Source of the DNA: Lineus longissimus
Lineage: Eukaryota; Nemertea; Pilidiophora; Heteronemertea; Lineidae
Reading direction: 5' to 3'
Assembly (NCBI RefSeq): GCF_910592395.1
Contig: NC_088315.1
Span: 436,501 to 500,500, forward strand
DNA length: 64,000 bases
In this document: positions 12,251-25,000 of the stretch, piece by piece
Position numbering within the stretch: the first letter of the stretch is position 1
Layout of the letters: each line of letters begins with the position of its first letter
Notes under the pieces: model-generated
Databases searched by the model: none
Told to the model about the DNA's origin: nothing
Seen by the model: the letters and a program-made list of their open reading frames with translations, nothing else
Translations under genes and position numbers: made by a program

Positions 12251-14300
12251 CGTCCAGAGTCATTTGACAGGTAAAATGAACGATGAATTGTAAATCAGTC
12301 CTTTAGGCTCTCTTCATATTGATGAATGCAGGAGTCATGGCAGATTAGATTGTTCCCATGGCTGTGTTGATTGTCACAAAGCATAAAACATATATGGTTG
12401 TCACAACTTGAATACATCAAGATTGTATAATCAATGGTAACTGTCATTAAAAAAGCCCTGAACAATGGGTGATATGAATAAAGACTAGCAAATGCTTACG
12501 GTTTTGTACAGAAAGGCCTAGTGTAAATGTACATGGAGATTTAGATAAAAGCATCTGAAAATGTTAACATTTACTTTCTTAATCCAAAGAAGATGTGTTC
12601 TTTGTTAATGGTAGAAGCAGCAGTCCACGCTGGTGTATGATCTCTCCTCCCGGAGCTAGCTACTCTTCATTCGTCCCGGTAGATGTTGCTTTGGAATACA
12701 ATCATATTCCCGAACCACGAAAGACATGATTGATGGGCATGCATGTGCCGCATAGTTAGAGTTGGGCAGCCAAGACGAGAACGAATCGATCAAATTTCTC
12801 CCTTCATCGTCGCCATATGATCACCGGTACCATAACCATAACCAGAGTTGAACCCGTCAACCTCAATATCCCGCCCGATAGAAGTCTTCTTTGTGGGTTT
12901 CAAGGGCCGAAGAGAATTTCTTCGAAACTAATTGATGAAATTCGTTCATCGTTTGGCTTTCAGAAAATAAAAGATGGCCGCCAAGATGGCTGTCATAAAT
13001 TCCTCATATCGAACATGACTGATTATTTTGTTTACCTGGCCTCCGTCATTTGCTTACTGTAGTCCGTTGTGGACATGGATTAAAACGATTTTCACAGTTG
13101 TTTCACATGAGAATCTTTGGGAAAAACATGATAAAACATACAGATAACCTTTCGACGGCTGAGCCAAATGTTCTCATCCGTTCGCGGTAAATCCTGAAAT
13201 GAAAATCAGGCAATTACCCATCAGAGAAGCAGCCGCGTGATTGACTGTGTCATTAAACTCGTTTCTTTGAGCAGTTCCTTTTGCGCCACTTAAGTTCAAT
13301 TGACTGACATGCGGCTAGTTGCATTTTCAGACGCAAACGGTTCACCTGATTGAAATTGATGTCTGTGCACTTTAGTTCTTGCCTTACAGAACCACAACTG
13401 CGGTTATACGAAGATCGCATTGGTAACAACCAGCACTGGAGTTCAAGCAGAATGTTGATTGACATGCTATTCTGTTGACTGTATCACTTCCTATTTCCTT
13501 GTTGCTTTCTGACATTGGCAGAGCTGTTGCCCTCCCTGATTGATTCGTACAAACCTCCCAAGTAACCTAAATGTCAGTGTTGTTACAATCTACGGCCTTT
13601 CCCAAACTTAAGACCCACCCCTCACGAATACAACCGATGGTGGACTTGTGGTGATAATGTGCGGTTACTTCGCACTGGATGAACAGAATTGGCTTTATCA
13701 TCGTGCACTTGTAGTGGTACATGTATTGAATTTTGGTCTACAGACCTTATTAACAGACGCCTTCAGGTCCACGGAAGTGCTGGCAGTTGGAACTCAATAT
13801 GCACCCATAGAGCCTAGTTTTAGACCAGTGACCTGCTGGGTCATGCAAATCTTCATCATCAATCAGCAAACAACGTGTACTTTAAATGTGAAACGAAGTC
13901 CTTCTAAATGAAACAAATAGAAATTGTTTTAATCATAATTATGGAACAGCTTGATTTCTCGAATTGCTGGCAACAATAATAACATTGGATGGTGTCCATG
14001 AATGACCATTCCATTCTTCAAGCTTCATCAAGCTTCATAAAATATGCACGGTTTGGATACGCTATTGATCTTGATTTTAACACATAACATTTTTCTCTGC
14101 TAATGTAGGCCAGTATGGGGTAAAGCAGGTTGTTATCAACCACTATATCGTTTCATTTTCGTACACAAAAACCCAAATAACACAGACCTTCAAGTCTCTG
14201 TCAGACATTTTCCGTAAATATTCTAATTGGTGGTGATTACAAATAATTGATCAGCAAATAGTTTCGCGCTACCGCGAGTTGCAAAAGCCTTTAAAATGCT

Positions 14301-15419
14301 TTAACTGCATACATACGTTATATTAAGATACTTCATTGTACCGACACACGGATCACTGAGATGAACGGGAGACACCAGGCATGAAGATTTCCCCTCGCAT
14401 AAGTTCCGAACGTATGTGAGACCCACAGTCTTCTCAATACACGTTCTATACAGAATTGCCAGGTCCATGTCATTGCCAGGGTATGGACAAATCTCACTTC
14501 CAGCGGTTCTGCCATAATTGGTCTTCAGGACTGAAATTTTGTTGCCGGCACCATTCGGACAAGCTACTGTTCCGCTCTTGTATGAACAGACAATTGCCTG
14601 CTCAACTGAAAAAAAAGAACACATTATTATTACAGCCGACTACATTTTTTGCAACCTCGAGTTAAATTTTCACTGACTAATTTAAGGCACGCTGTGTTCA
14701 GTTTCCTGAATAAAAACTATGTTGTTCGTGTCATTAACCTTAATTCCATCGACAGAGATGCAATACGGTCAATTGTAAGCCTCGCCGTGGTAGCAGTTTC
14801 AGCACTAACCCCTGAAATACCACCAGAGAGGAATTGAGAATATATTAAGGAGAAACCACGCAGCGTTGACAGGATTTCCAAAGAGGGGAGGGGGATGTAT
14901 TTTCCCAAAATACAATGAAGATTCATGACCAGTATTAATAGATTTTTCAGCTGTAAGCATTTTGTTGACCCATTTTACAGATATTTTTTCAAAAGTAATC
15001 CTTCACCCTCTCCCTGCCTAATATTCTGAATACTGCAATCAATAATTTTCTACCGCACGAGTGCATTATTTAGTAGACTCACCATTTCGCAAATAAATGC
15101 TGGACCTCGGAAATCCTGGTACAGTAACCGCAGTGCATTCACCGACATTCACTTCGGAGTGCAAGTGGCATTTCCCCTTGCATATCCCATCCGCCTCATA
15201 TCGGAGTGCAACACATCTCACATCCCGAAAACATTGCACAGCACACGCGAGTAGACTGCGCTCCGTATCCGATTTAATCAACGAACCTGTCGTGCCCCCC
15301 TCTAAACACTGGTCGGCGCAAACCTGAGTTTTCCTAAGATGACCCCCACGAGCTATGACAGATGGCAGGAAAATGGCAAGTGTAACGATTAACAGCCCGA
15401 TATGATCACACGCCTCCAT
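14301..15419 (-). CDS. Secreted PAN/Apple + SUEL-type lectin protein, copy 3
   Basis: Exon 1 is 15419..15083 and exon 2 is 14605..14301, with the same phase-1 intron and a 213-aa product. Signal peptide, PAN-like module, YGR and DPC motifs and all lectin cysteines are kept. Differences from copy 1 include N16I, T23A, R25G, E36D and K40E in the PAN exon, D193V, A200V and D201G in the lectin exon, and three synonymous changes. The position after DPC is therefore D, N or G in copies 1, 2 and 3. As in copy 2, the downstream AATAAA of copy 1 is AATGAA. This copy is the most upstream in the direction of transcription, nearest the diverged paralogue at 17-18 kb. Confidence 0.9.
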
Positions 15420-15631
15420 CGTCCAGAGTCATTTGACAGGTAAAATGAACGATGAATTGTAAATCAGTCCTTTAGGCTCTCTTCATATTGATGAATGCAG
15501 GAGTCATTGCAGATTAGATTGTTCCCATGGCTGTGTTGATTGTCACAAAGCATAAAACATATATGGTTGTCACAACTTGAATACATCAAGATTGTATAAT
15601 CAATGGTAACTGTCATTAAGTCCTGAACAAT

Positions 15632-15749
15632 GGGTGATATGAATAAAGACTAGCAAATGCTTTTACTACGGTTTTGTACAAAAAGGCCTAGTGTAAATGT
15701 ATATGGAGATTTAGATAAAAGCATTTGCTAGTCTTTATTCATATCACCC
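15632..15749. mobile_element. MITE-like hairpin with perfect 30-bp inverted repeats
   Basis: The arm 15632-15661 (starts GGGTGATATGAATAAAG) is the exact reverse complement of 15720-15749 (ends TTTATTCATATCACCC), with a 58-bp spacer. The element is intact only at the outer end of unit 3. At the ends of units 1 and 2 (9298-9388 and 12467-12557) the left arm and spacer are present, but the right arm stops after 8 bases and runs directly into the next unit. It has no coding capacity. The family is unknown and no clear target-site duplication was seen. Confidence 0.7.
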
Positions 15750-16959
15750 CATGTATCACTGGTTTCATCCCAGAGGAATGGGCCGGGCCCTGTTAATAGA
15801 TTGACAGCGGCCATATTCTCCGGAAAACCAGGACAGAAAAGAGGCGAATAGGCACATTATCCTCCTGGTCACCTAAATCCCACACCTAAGTTTTCCCTCT
15901 AAATCACAGTGAGCTAGATCAATGCGACAAACTATAGACTTGATGACGAAGGTGACCAATTTGACCCTGCTGCATATTGTCCCTCTCAGTTTGATGGCGT
16001 AGTACACTATCACAGACAATCTTTCGAGCTTCCGTTGAACTGCAAATCTGATGATAAATTTAGCTGAGTAATTCATCAGTCATGTATCCCGAGGCCCCCC
16101 TTTGTGCATTAGACATCTGAATACCTCAAAGTATTCATATGTCTTGGTCACCGATAAGGTCAGTTCTGGTCATCCGGTTTTGGATATCGATTCCTTTGAG
16201 AATTGTTGAGGTGATTACCCTGGTCCCCATCTTGGGTCTCTGTGTCTGCAAATAGACATAGCTTTCGTCTGGTACTTCAAAGGCTCTCCAATTTCTTGAA
16301 ATTTTCGAAAAATTTGTTCATCCTGGAGAGTTGAATTTTTTGCCCTTATGCTTGAGCTAATAAGGAAATATGGAGAAAACAAAGTCTGGACCTGGAGGAT
16401 TCTAAGCTCAACGACTGTGGGGTTTTTTGGGCAATATTCTGGGTTATCTTCCTTACACTTTGTCGCAAATCACACACCCTGATATTAGTATCAATAAGAA
16501 TTTGATAAAACACAGGATTCTGACAAAATCGTTTTGTTGTTACTCGTCGTGTCCTCTACTGGTTCTGAAAGTGACCATCATCGCAATCCTACTGACTAGG
16601 ACTGAGGGCCAAAACCCCACTAGTCCAAAAAGCCTTCTCATAACGCTATAACAGGTAGCCCTTTTCAAACTTGAAAAGGAAATGGCTTTATCTTAATTTC
16701 ACCAAAAATGTGACGGGTGGGGTTTCAGTTCTCAGTCTCTGGCGTTTCCTAAACAGTAAGGGGAAAACGTTAGAAAAGGAAACACTCACAAACAATACTC
16801 TCGACCGAGACCACACACACATATTTTCTTACTTCAGTGTAACACGGTGGTTTAAGCTATCAAAAGTGCAAGTGCACGCAAAGTATAACCTCCCAAAGTA
16901 TATGAACTTCCAGATTATTATTTTGTGTCGAAGTCCAGACTCAGCGAGGACAAAGCACT
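15750..16959. other. Intergenic stretch between lectin copy 3 and the fourth paralogue
   Basis: No exon was recognised. Open frames of 70-100 codons on both strands have no recognisable domain and no matching splice structure. The right end is presumably the 3' UTR of the minus-strand paralogue that stops at 16960. Confidence 0.4.
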
Positions 16960-18245
16960 TTATTTGCAAGTGTATGTAACATTCAAATATTTGTAAGTCC
17001 CCGGGCAAGGGTCTCCGAGATGGCTCCCTTCGGGTTGTAACACACATGAAGATTTTCCCTCGCATAAATCATGCGTATACTTAAGACTTCTTGTGGTTTC
17101 CCGACAGTTCACATTACCTACGGCCGCATGGGCACAGACGTCGATCCCTGCCGTCCTGCCATAGTTTGTCTCCTGTACGGTAATAGTTGTACCTTCTTGA
17201 CATGTCACTGTTCCCACCTCGCCTTCGCAGATGATTGCCAAAATCTGTTCAACTGCAACAGAAGTTCATTAATGGTAAATAGATTCTACGTGATGCAGTA
17301 CCGCATTTGGATACATAACAGCTGTACTGTCAGCTGTTGCAATCCTGCCGCCTATCACGTCTTGCAGTTACAGTAACATACAATACTAATCATACGTTTA
17401 ACAATACAATATTCAAAGCGCTCCTCAATGAGCTAATTCGACGCATTTTTTCCTAATCAGTTTTTATACTGCTTGTAAGAATATCATGTCCGTTGTACAG
17501 CGAAATTAGTCGTGGCTTGTAAAATTTGACCTTTGGCATTTGAAGAGTATTGATACGGTTACAGAAAACCCTCCGAGAGTTCGGTATCCTCAACGCCCAT
17601 TCGCTAATCATCCAGCCACAAAGGTTCCGGCCATTTGCGGCACTCCAAGAGAAGGGATGACGAAATGGACCACCCCGGGATTCACGACTGTCACAGCCGC
17701 CTCCATTTAGCAAATGGTCCTGCGACTCTAAAAGAAGATGAAAGCATTGGGTGTGGCCTCAAGATCTGAGTAGAAGAGGCTGGAACAAAACAAGCCGCAT
17801 TTTCTTGCAACTGTTTTTCAAGCAGCGACCACTGCAAAAGCCGTTGAACAACAGAAATTACAAAGCAACTCCTAGAATCAAATAATACTTGAGAGGAAAT
17901 GCAAATATACTCACTTTTACGTTCGTAGACAAAAGATTTCATAGCTGCCGGGTCTGTCACTATTTTGCATTCCCCAGCAGTCACAGCAGTTTGGAGTTGG
18001 CAGGTTCCTGATTTGAAATACCGAAAGGCAAGGCATCGTTTGTCTAAGTTACATTTAGCAACACACTTGAACAGGCACCGTTCCGTCGTTGAACTGATCA
18101 TCTTCACGTCGGTTGAACCTTGTGACCACTGTTCGCCGCATGCTTGTATTTTTCTGTATTTTGCCTCGTCAAAGGTCGCCAGAACGTCCTTGCACAGGAA
18201 AAGGATAACGATAACATCGGCGAATGAACTGCGGATCACGGCCAT
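16960..18245 (-). CDS. Diverged fourth PAN/Apple + SUEL-type lectin paralogue
   Basis: Exon 1 is 18245..17915 and exon 2 is 17252..16960. The 662-bp intron has a GTGAGT donor and a CTGTTGCAG acceptor and is phase 1, exactly as in the three downstream copies. The joined frame is 624 nt (207 aa). Residues ~1-24 form a signal peptide. The PAN-like module keeps C-x3-C-x5-C (KCVAKCNLDKRC). The lectin domain from residue ~111 has TNYGRTAG, NLCEGKSSC-like (DLCEGKSSC) and DPCPGTYKYL, the last closer to the textbook SUEL motif than the triplet copies. It is far more diverged from the triplet than those are from each other, so it predates the triplication and may represent the parental lineage. The likely role is extracellular carbohydrate recognition; the ligand is unknown. 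Confidence 0.88.
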
Positions 18246-19082
18246 TACTGAATATTGGAGAAATGCCTTTCTACCAAACGTCGAATCGGATATCTTCGTC
18301 TTTTTTGCCTTTGATATTGCCCGTCAAACTCAATTTTGTAGCAGCCGCATGTTCATCGAGCAATCGCCATATCCTGGGCCACATTTGCACACGTCTGTAC
18401 AGCGGCAGTTTGAGGAATCGGATACGCAGACGGTGATTATATCGACGAGATATCCCAAGGTTCATACTGCACACTGACATATTTGTTGTAGAAATTCATT
18501 ATGGTTCTTCTCTTTTATCAATGAATAATCTTTAATCCAGTGGAACAGCGTCCCTTAATCTCTTAATCCAGCGATGTGTATTCGTTACAATTCATCTTCG
18601 TTGGTAGCGACGCGGGCGTTGTCATCACAACGCAGAGAGTTATGTGCAACTCACGATATGCCTCTATCTGCCTCTAACTCGTAACTTAAGACGATAGTAA
18701 ATATTCCTCGTTGACTAACTCCTTTAGATTCCTCTTTCGTTACTTTGGTGAAAGCAGAACTTAGCCCATTACACGAGTTACCACTCAAACATCGAGTCCT
18801 TCTGTATAATAGGACCATGTTTGATTACATGCCATCGCAATAAAAAAAAAGCTTTTTATGACCGGAATATGACTCGACGACCGGTCAAACATTTGGTGAC
18901 GTATACAGGAAACGCCAATCGAAGGTGCTCAAGCTGATTGCCGAGATCCGGGAACTCTTTGGGTCACTTTAGCATTATAAAGTGGATGAATGAAAATCAA
19001 TACCGTGTAAAATCTGGCCTCGCTGCTGCTTTGGAATGAATAGAATACTCTGCGTCAATTCCAAATTCACGTTTCGACCCTA
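18246..19082. other. Upstream flank of the fourth lectin gene
   Basis: This should contain the promoter of the minus-strand gene that starts at 18245, but I see no clear TATA box or other decisive element. Open frames here are short and unrecognised. Confidence 0.35.
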
Positions 19083-19258
19083 TACCTCTGTACCCACTCT
19101 GTACCTCTGTACCCACTCTGTACCTCTGTACCCACTCTGTACCACTGTACCCACTCTGTACCTCTGTACCCACTCTGTACCTCTGTACCCACTCTGTACC
19201 TCTGTACCCACTCTGTACCTCTGTACCCACTCTGTACCTCTGTACCCACTCTGTACCT
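19083..19258. repeat. 19-bp minisatellite, about 9 units
   Basis: The unit TACCTCTGTACCCACTCTG repeats head to tail about nine times, nearly perfectly; one unit has CCACTG in place of CCTCTG near 19142. The unit contains no stop codon in any frame, so long spurious open frames cross it on both strands. As 19 is not a multiple of 3, the frame shifts every unit and three units encode one 19-residue period. Confidence 0.95.
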
Positions 19259-21913
19259 TCTGGGAAAGTCACTGTTCCTGTGTGGTCCTGACGGATGATC
19301 GAATTCCGAAACTGCACCTTAGCGATCAGCGTCCATCAGTACCATAAACTCCATGACTAAGCACAATTTATCAAAATGATGTCGAAAGCTATAATCACTA
19401 TCAAGATTAAAACTGCCAAACATCTGATTAGTGATGTTTTTTTGTGCAATCTCTCACTCTCCCGAAGTGGAACATACATGTAATTGGTATAATGAAATCA
19501 ATGTTTACTAGGTTGTATTCGGGATTAGGTATCGTACGTTAACTTTGATAATGATGGTGATGCTTTATTGCCCTTGGCTGAACTACATCTCTGGTCTCTG
19601 ATCGACATGTCGGGTAACTGAATACGGTTTCCTAAATATTGGTTTGAATGCTTTGAGGACTGAACACTCGACTTCGAACCTCAAATCACCTGAGATTGTC
19701 CCGGTGGAGCCGGCACAGGGTCGATCCTATTACAGGGACTATAAATGGATGCTCGCAACTCCATCTCGATATCAGTTTCCGCGCCTAAGACTGCTTGATG
19801 CAGATCACGAACTGTGATGACCTACGAGGGTATCCTATCGGCTACGGCCGGAAGCTACAATAGGATACATGATTTTCATCAACCAGCGTCTTATTCCATC
19901 TTTATCTCGATGAATTCGATGGTTATTGAGGAGATTGCCAGCTTCAATAATTCATAGCCGAGAAGCCATAAACTGGGCGTTGGAATAATCTATAAGGATC
20001 GGTTTGCGGATCTTACCCTCGGCACAGAACATGTAGGTCCGTATTAAGCCGGGCGGGGGGGGGGGGGAGGGGGGACTACATTGGTAAAGCAATAAAAGGA
20101 TGTTTTTTTTCCGGTGCAACAGTTAGTTTAACTGTCTTGGGAGAAAATTAGTCCATAAAAAGAGTGTTGGATGCACTTTAATCTCGGAGGTATTAAAGGT
20201 TGTGAACCATCGATACACCATACCAAAACGGGGGGGGGGGCAATTAGGCCTGTTGTTGTAGCGGTACCAAATGCATACTTCAGAGTTAGTGTCAGGGCAA
20301 TGAATGGATATTACCATACCATCATCGGTTTTCCATCCCAGTGGTTAATGTGGCGAAAACATAAATGACTTCCTTTGCTCATCAGTTCTCGTGAAGCGTA
20401 AATCTGAAGATAGCTCATTTTCCGCGGTCAGATGGCAATGGTCAATGTGTATCGAAATGAACCGTGGTTACATCCAGACTTTGAGCGGCCCAGTTCACAT
20501 AGTATGTTATCACTTGTATCGTTAACTGTCAAAAGCTTGAAAACATCACATGAAATGACATGAGCGCGTTAAGCGACATCGTGAATTCGCTCTTTAAAAA
20601 TGACTTGCTCGTTAGTAACACGTTACCAGTGACAACGACGTGATGTTATCCAAGCCTTATAACTCGTGACAAATATCGGCTATATCTTCCTCTTCAAAAT
20701 GTTTTCGTACAATGCGGTGACTTCTCGGCGGATTTTATTTTACCTACGACTTTTGTCTCCATCACATCAGCTCGAAGACATGACTTGCAGAGCGCAGATT
20801 TTTTCGAATGTAACAAATGTCTTTTCCACGGTGGTGATATTGTATTCAATATCTCCACGCGACATTCTGATTACTTTGCGAAGATCATACAGATCTTCTA
20901 GAAGAACATAGTGAAGTCGTATGGGTAGGAAGCTTCCTTTCAAACCATATTAAAGAAACATGGCAACCTGCTGCTTATTTTTATTGGCGCCAGTTTGACA
21001 TCTAATCTGCAGTCCACTGGTATGGCAATGATTGTGCGAGAGAAAGTGATTTCCTGTGGTGACTTTTGCAATTGATTTCAAATCTGATATGTAGATTTAT
21101 ATGCCCTTTGCACTGCAACTGATATTTAAGATTTACCATGATTACATCTCCGTTTGATGGTAGATGTTCTTCTTCCTTGAATAAAGCGGCGGGTAAGCCG
21201 ATCGGATATTAAACTGGCTGAAGCTCTTCTGGGGCAACTACATGTTAGAATTAATCAGGGCTTTCAGCTCTTGGTGATCAACAACTAACGACATCGAACT
21301 GTTGGATCACAGCGTTACGAGTTTCATATTCAATGGTTAGAACAATAATTTGCTGCTACTTTTGATAAAACCTCGGCACCGCGCAAAAGTCTGGCAGCGG
21401 CACCAATGACGAACTTTCGCGAGAGGTGACAACTTATCGCATCAGGGCTGATGTTCCATTCCAGGCACGTTGCTATATGAAGGTAGATGTATCAGATTGG
21501 TGAGCAACTGATCATTAGCTCGTGTTATAGGCTACTGCTAATATTAGATCCTGGGTGATTTAGAGGATCGCGTTCATTCGAATAGTAAGGAATAATTAAT
21601 CGACAGCGCACCCGAGGCGACTGGACATCATGACATTGTATTGGCATGGCCGGGGAACTCACGTTGTCGGGTTGAAAGACAGGAGAAGCGGCAAAACAAG
21701 GTCGTGAGTATCAGAAGTTACTCTCTATCAGAGTAGGAATTCACTCATCCAAAACATGGGAGCCATCTTGAACCATACCTTGTCAGGGGAGGGCGCTGGA
21801 CATGTTGGATGGAGGAAGGCCAGGGTGCCGCCCAGAGTCATTATTCTCCAGGCGGTAAACCAAACCAAACCAAAATGACAAGTGACTGACCCAGGATTAC
21901 ATGGACGGACTGT
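19259..21913. other. Gene-poor region
   Basis: No exon was recognised. G-rich runs lie at about 20055-20067 and 20230-20240. A small hairpin with 9-bp arms (GTATCCTAT ... ATAGGATAC) lies near 19828-19866. Otherwise I see nothing to annotate. Confidence 0.4.
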
Positions 21914-22021
21914 TACATATATATAGCGGACAGCAGACCACAGGACAGCTTTCTATCCTCCCTATCCAAAGGTCCACTTGAGTGCCACGACCAACACTAC
22001 GACACTCACGCTACGACATTG
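21914..22021 (+). promoter_or_regulatory. Possible TATA promoter and non-coding first exon
   Basis: TACATATATATAGC at ~21914 resembles a TATA box. The ~75 bases that follow contain no start codon and end at a strong donor, TTG|GTAAGT, at 22021/22022. A transcript starting about 30 bases after the TATA would give a short 5' UTR exon. The next plus-strand coding exon is the cyclase start at 30123, whose exon has an acceptor (CTCTCTTCAG) at 30104, so this could be its distant first exon across an ~8-kb intron. The link rests on position alone. Confidence 0.3.
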
Positions 22022-25000
22022 GTAAGTCTAAGTACGCATGATACGAATTTCACAGAAGTCTAGTGTTCTGACGCCCTTGGGATACTGTCGATGGCCAATT
22101 CTATGAATCTCAACCATCAATTTCTCAACCGGTTCACGATGACAAATAGCGTTGAAATACGAACTTTACAGACGACTGCAGTTGGAGTATGATTGAAATA
22201 ATGAGCAGAATAGGAAGTTAGGTCATTCCATCATGCATCATCTTACTGTTCACATTCAGAAAGCAGGTTTAGCAATCCGCACCAACGACGAAGCAACGAA
22301 TGGTGTCATTAAGTTCTCTGTTAAATCATTTACGTGACACCCGTCAAGATGTTATTTACTTAATTGAATCGGGATTTTTTCTTCAAATCTTCGATAAGAT
22401 GGAGACACGTTTATGGCTCTTCGCATAGCTTGCAAAGCCGGCCGATTACTGCTCACAACGAAGAATTTTACTGATTCCTCGAGCTTACTATTAACGGCTG
22501 GAACGAAAGCCGTTTTACGACAGCCTCGTCATAGAATTCTCACATGGGTTGATCATTTACCTGTTTGCAGGTTATAAAACTTGCCAACGAACAGGAAATA
22601 CTGATACACTGATAGTCCAAGTGCAATCTAGCGAAGTGATAGCGAACTAATCAATTGATTTGCTAATTGGTGGCATGACAAAATGATTACAAAGAGAAGT
22701 GTGGCCGAGTTCATGCTTCGTGCTCCCTTACATAGATGCTCCCTTCGCTTCGATTTCCTTTTGTCATCTGACCATTAGTGTAACACCTTCATTAGTATCA
22801 TTGGTAACTGGTCTCGGCCAGGAGGCCATCATTTCGTGACTCTGTGAAGACGATTCCTTGAGAAACCTCCAAGATAAAGCTAATTAGTATAGCACTAGAT
22901 CAATAGCCTGGTCATTAGCCTTTTGGTTATCGTCGCTATCGGAGAAGACCTGATTGTCAGAACACACTGTCAATATAGTGTTGTGTTCATTCTCATTAAG
23001 CAGAGAAACAATCAGAAAGTACGCTTGCCTAAACGGATTAGGGTTTCATAGTTCAAATGACCAATTTGCATGGCCTATATTTTGGTTGTGATTTTCAAAC
23101 TTTGCTTGAAGACCAGGAATAGCAGATTAACTTATATGTCATGGTCATCAGCATCTGCAACCATGGCAACAACTGCAAATTAGTCTATTTGTGAAGTTTG
23201 AAAACATCTTTGACACAAAAGTTGCTCAGTGCACCCAAAGTCGTATCCATCGAGCCAGACAACAATAAACGAGCCCAATATCCTGACGCAGCGCAAGACC
23301 ACACATTTGTTTCTGATGGCTTCCGACTAAAAGTAATGAAAGTGCATCTTTAGACGACATATGACCATCATATTTCATTAAGCGTTATGTCAGGCACATC
23401 AGCCGCAACTGATAACAGGATGGAAATGGAGATCAAAGAAGAACGCCCACGTTATCGTATAACATGAATAACTACACATCATTGTGTCCAGGAATTCGCT
23501 TTGAAGATGTCCCTTGCTGAGCTTCAGCCAAGGTATCCAAGACCTCGACATTACTGTGGCTTACTACGAATTACAGATATGAACTAGCCACCACTCTTTC
23601 GCCTCGCAGTCGTGGTGATATAAGCAATACACATCACAATACCAGTGAATGAAGTTGCAATTCCTTAAGTGACATGGGCATGTAACTAGATGCTTTACCC
23701 AATAAGCTCTTATATACCGAGGTATAATGTGATGATGAACAATGAGAATAGGCGTCCTCGTCCGCGATAGGATTTTGCACTAAAGTACTTAATCAGTCGC
23801 GAAATGAAAGAAGGCGCTCAATGATTAGTCTGTAATCGACTACCGTGAGAAGCTCAGCTTGTGATTGGGAACAGCTTCCTCCGTCGCTGTCATTCAGTAG
23901 ATCACGACACGTATACAGTCATACAGACTGAAAATAAGGAAAACCCATCAATCATCACTCTACACCCGGCCCTCTTCTCGATGAATTACCCATTCCTACC
24001 TATTAAATATAATCATTTTTCTTTTTGTAAGTTCACATTGATACATCGGACTTATTAGTTTCTTGAAGGCTAAACATGCACCTTAGCCACTTAGAGTTTG
24101 ATGAATTGGTACCTTGGGAGCCAACAAAGCACCTCATGTTGGATCTATATGTACCTTTTATTATCCAATCTATCATCGTAGATTGTAGTATATGTTTAAA
24201 GCTCCATCCGGCACAGCGCATCGAAGAGTATCAAAGCTCCTGCCGCATCCAATGACAAATGGATAGGACAATGCGGCGAATGACGAAAGTGGCAAAACAT
24301 GGGTCACGATGATTTTACTGGCTTTTATAAAAAAAGTTTTCCATTACATGCGAGACATATGAACATGTCCTTTATATGCTTCTTAAAAGGGTTTAAATGG
24401 ATCATAACATCATTCTCCTAACGTTTCTCCACGTTTCCCTTCATCAGGTAAAGGTGACCACGAGAGTGGATGAACTCGTTAGAAAATACAAAAGTCCTGA
24501 CACTTAAAAGCACTTGAATGTTAACAAAAGATGAACTTCTTTATATGTTGTTGTTCATTGATCTCTCTAGATCGTTGTAAACCGCTTGATGAATATGTGT
24601 ATGATCCCAGATGGCTTGTTTAGTCAGCCGCCACTCAGAGTGATCAAATGCCACGATAATTGGACAAATGGACTTCCGTTGAACCACCAAACATTTCCTT
24701 ACTGTCTCTCTTGATAACTGGAGTGTTGTAATCATACAACGAGTACGAATATTGGCAATGCACACCTGGTGGTCTAATACGGACATAACAGTCTGGTTTT
24801 CTGTAACTGACGGAAATTGGAAATCATGACCAAAATGATCAAAGTACTAAACATGTAAATTTACAGTTCTCCGAGATATGCCAAGGATAGAACCTGTTTT
24901 GATCATGGTCCAGCCACTGCTATGCAATATCGCAGTCTTCGGACGAGGTTTATCATCGAGGTTAGCTTGTCTACAGGTCTGTGATATTCTATAGTTCTAA

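Larger units (their letters stand above)
6238..15727. repeat. Tandem triplication of a ~3.16-kb gene-bearing unit
   Basis: Three direct copies share the landmark AAAATGTTAACATTTAC, whose ATG lies at 6241, 9392 and 12561, giving periods of 3151 and 3169 bp. The third copy ends near 15727. By eye the copies are near-identical, with scattered substitutions and small indels over both coding and non-coding parts. Each unit holds one minus-strand PAN-lectin gene in its right half and about 1.7 kb without a convincing gene in its left half. Open frames seen in all three left halves are not trusted as genes: the 65-codon minus frame at 6783-6980 is broken in copy 3 by a one-base deletion. The high identity points to recent duplication; an assembly artefact cannot be excluded. 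Confidence 0.95.

Noticed and set aside
19828-19866. Short hairpin with 9-bp arms near a G-rich region
   Set aside because: It is too small to distinguish from chance, and no associated element was found.
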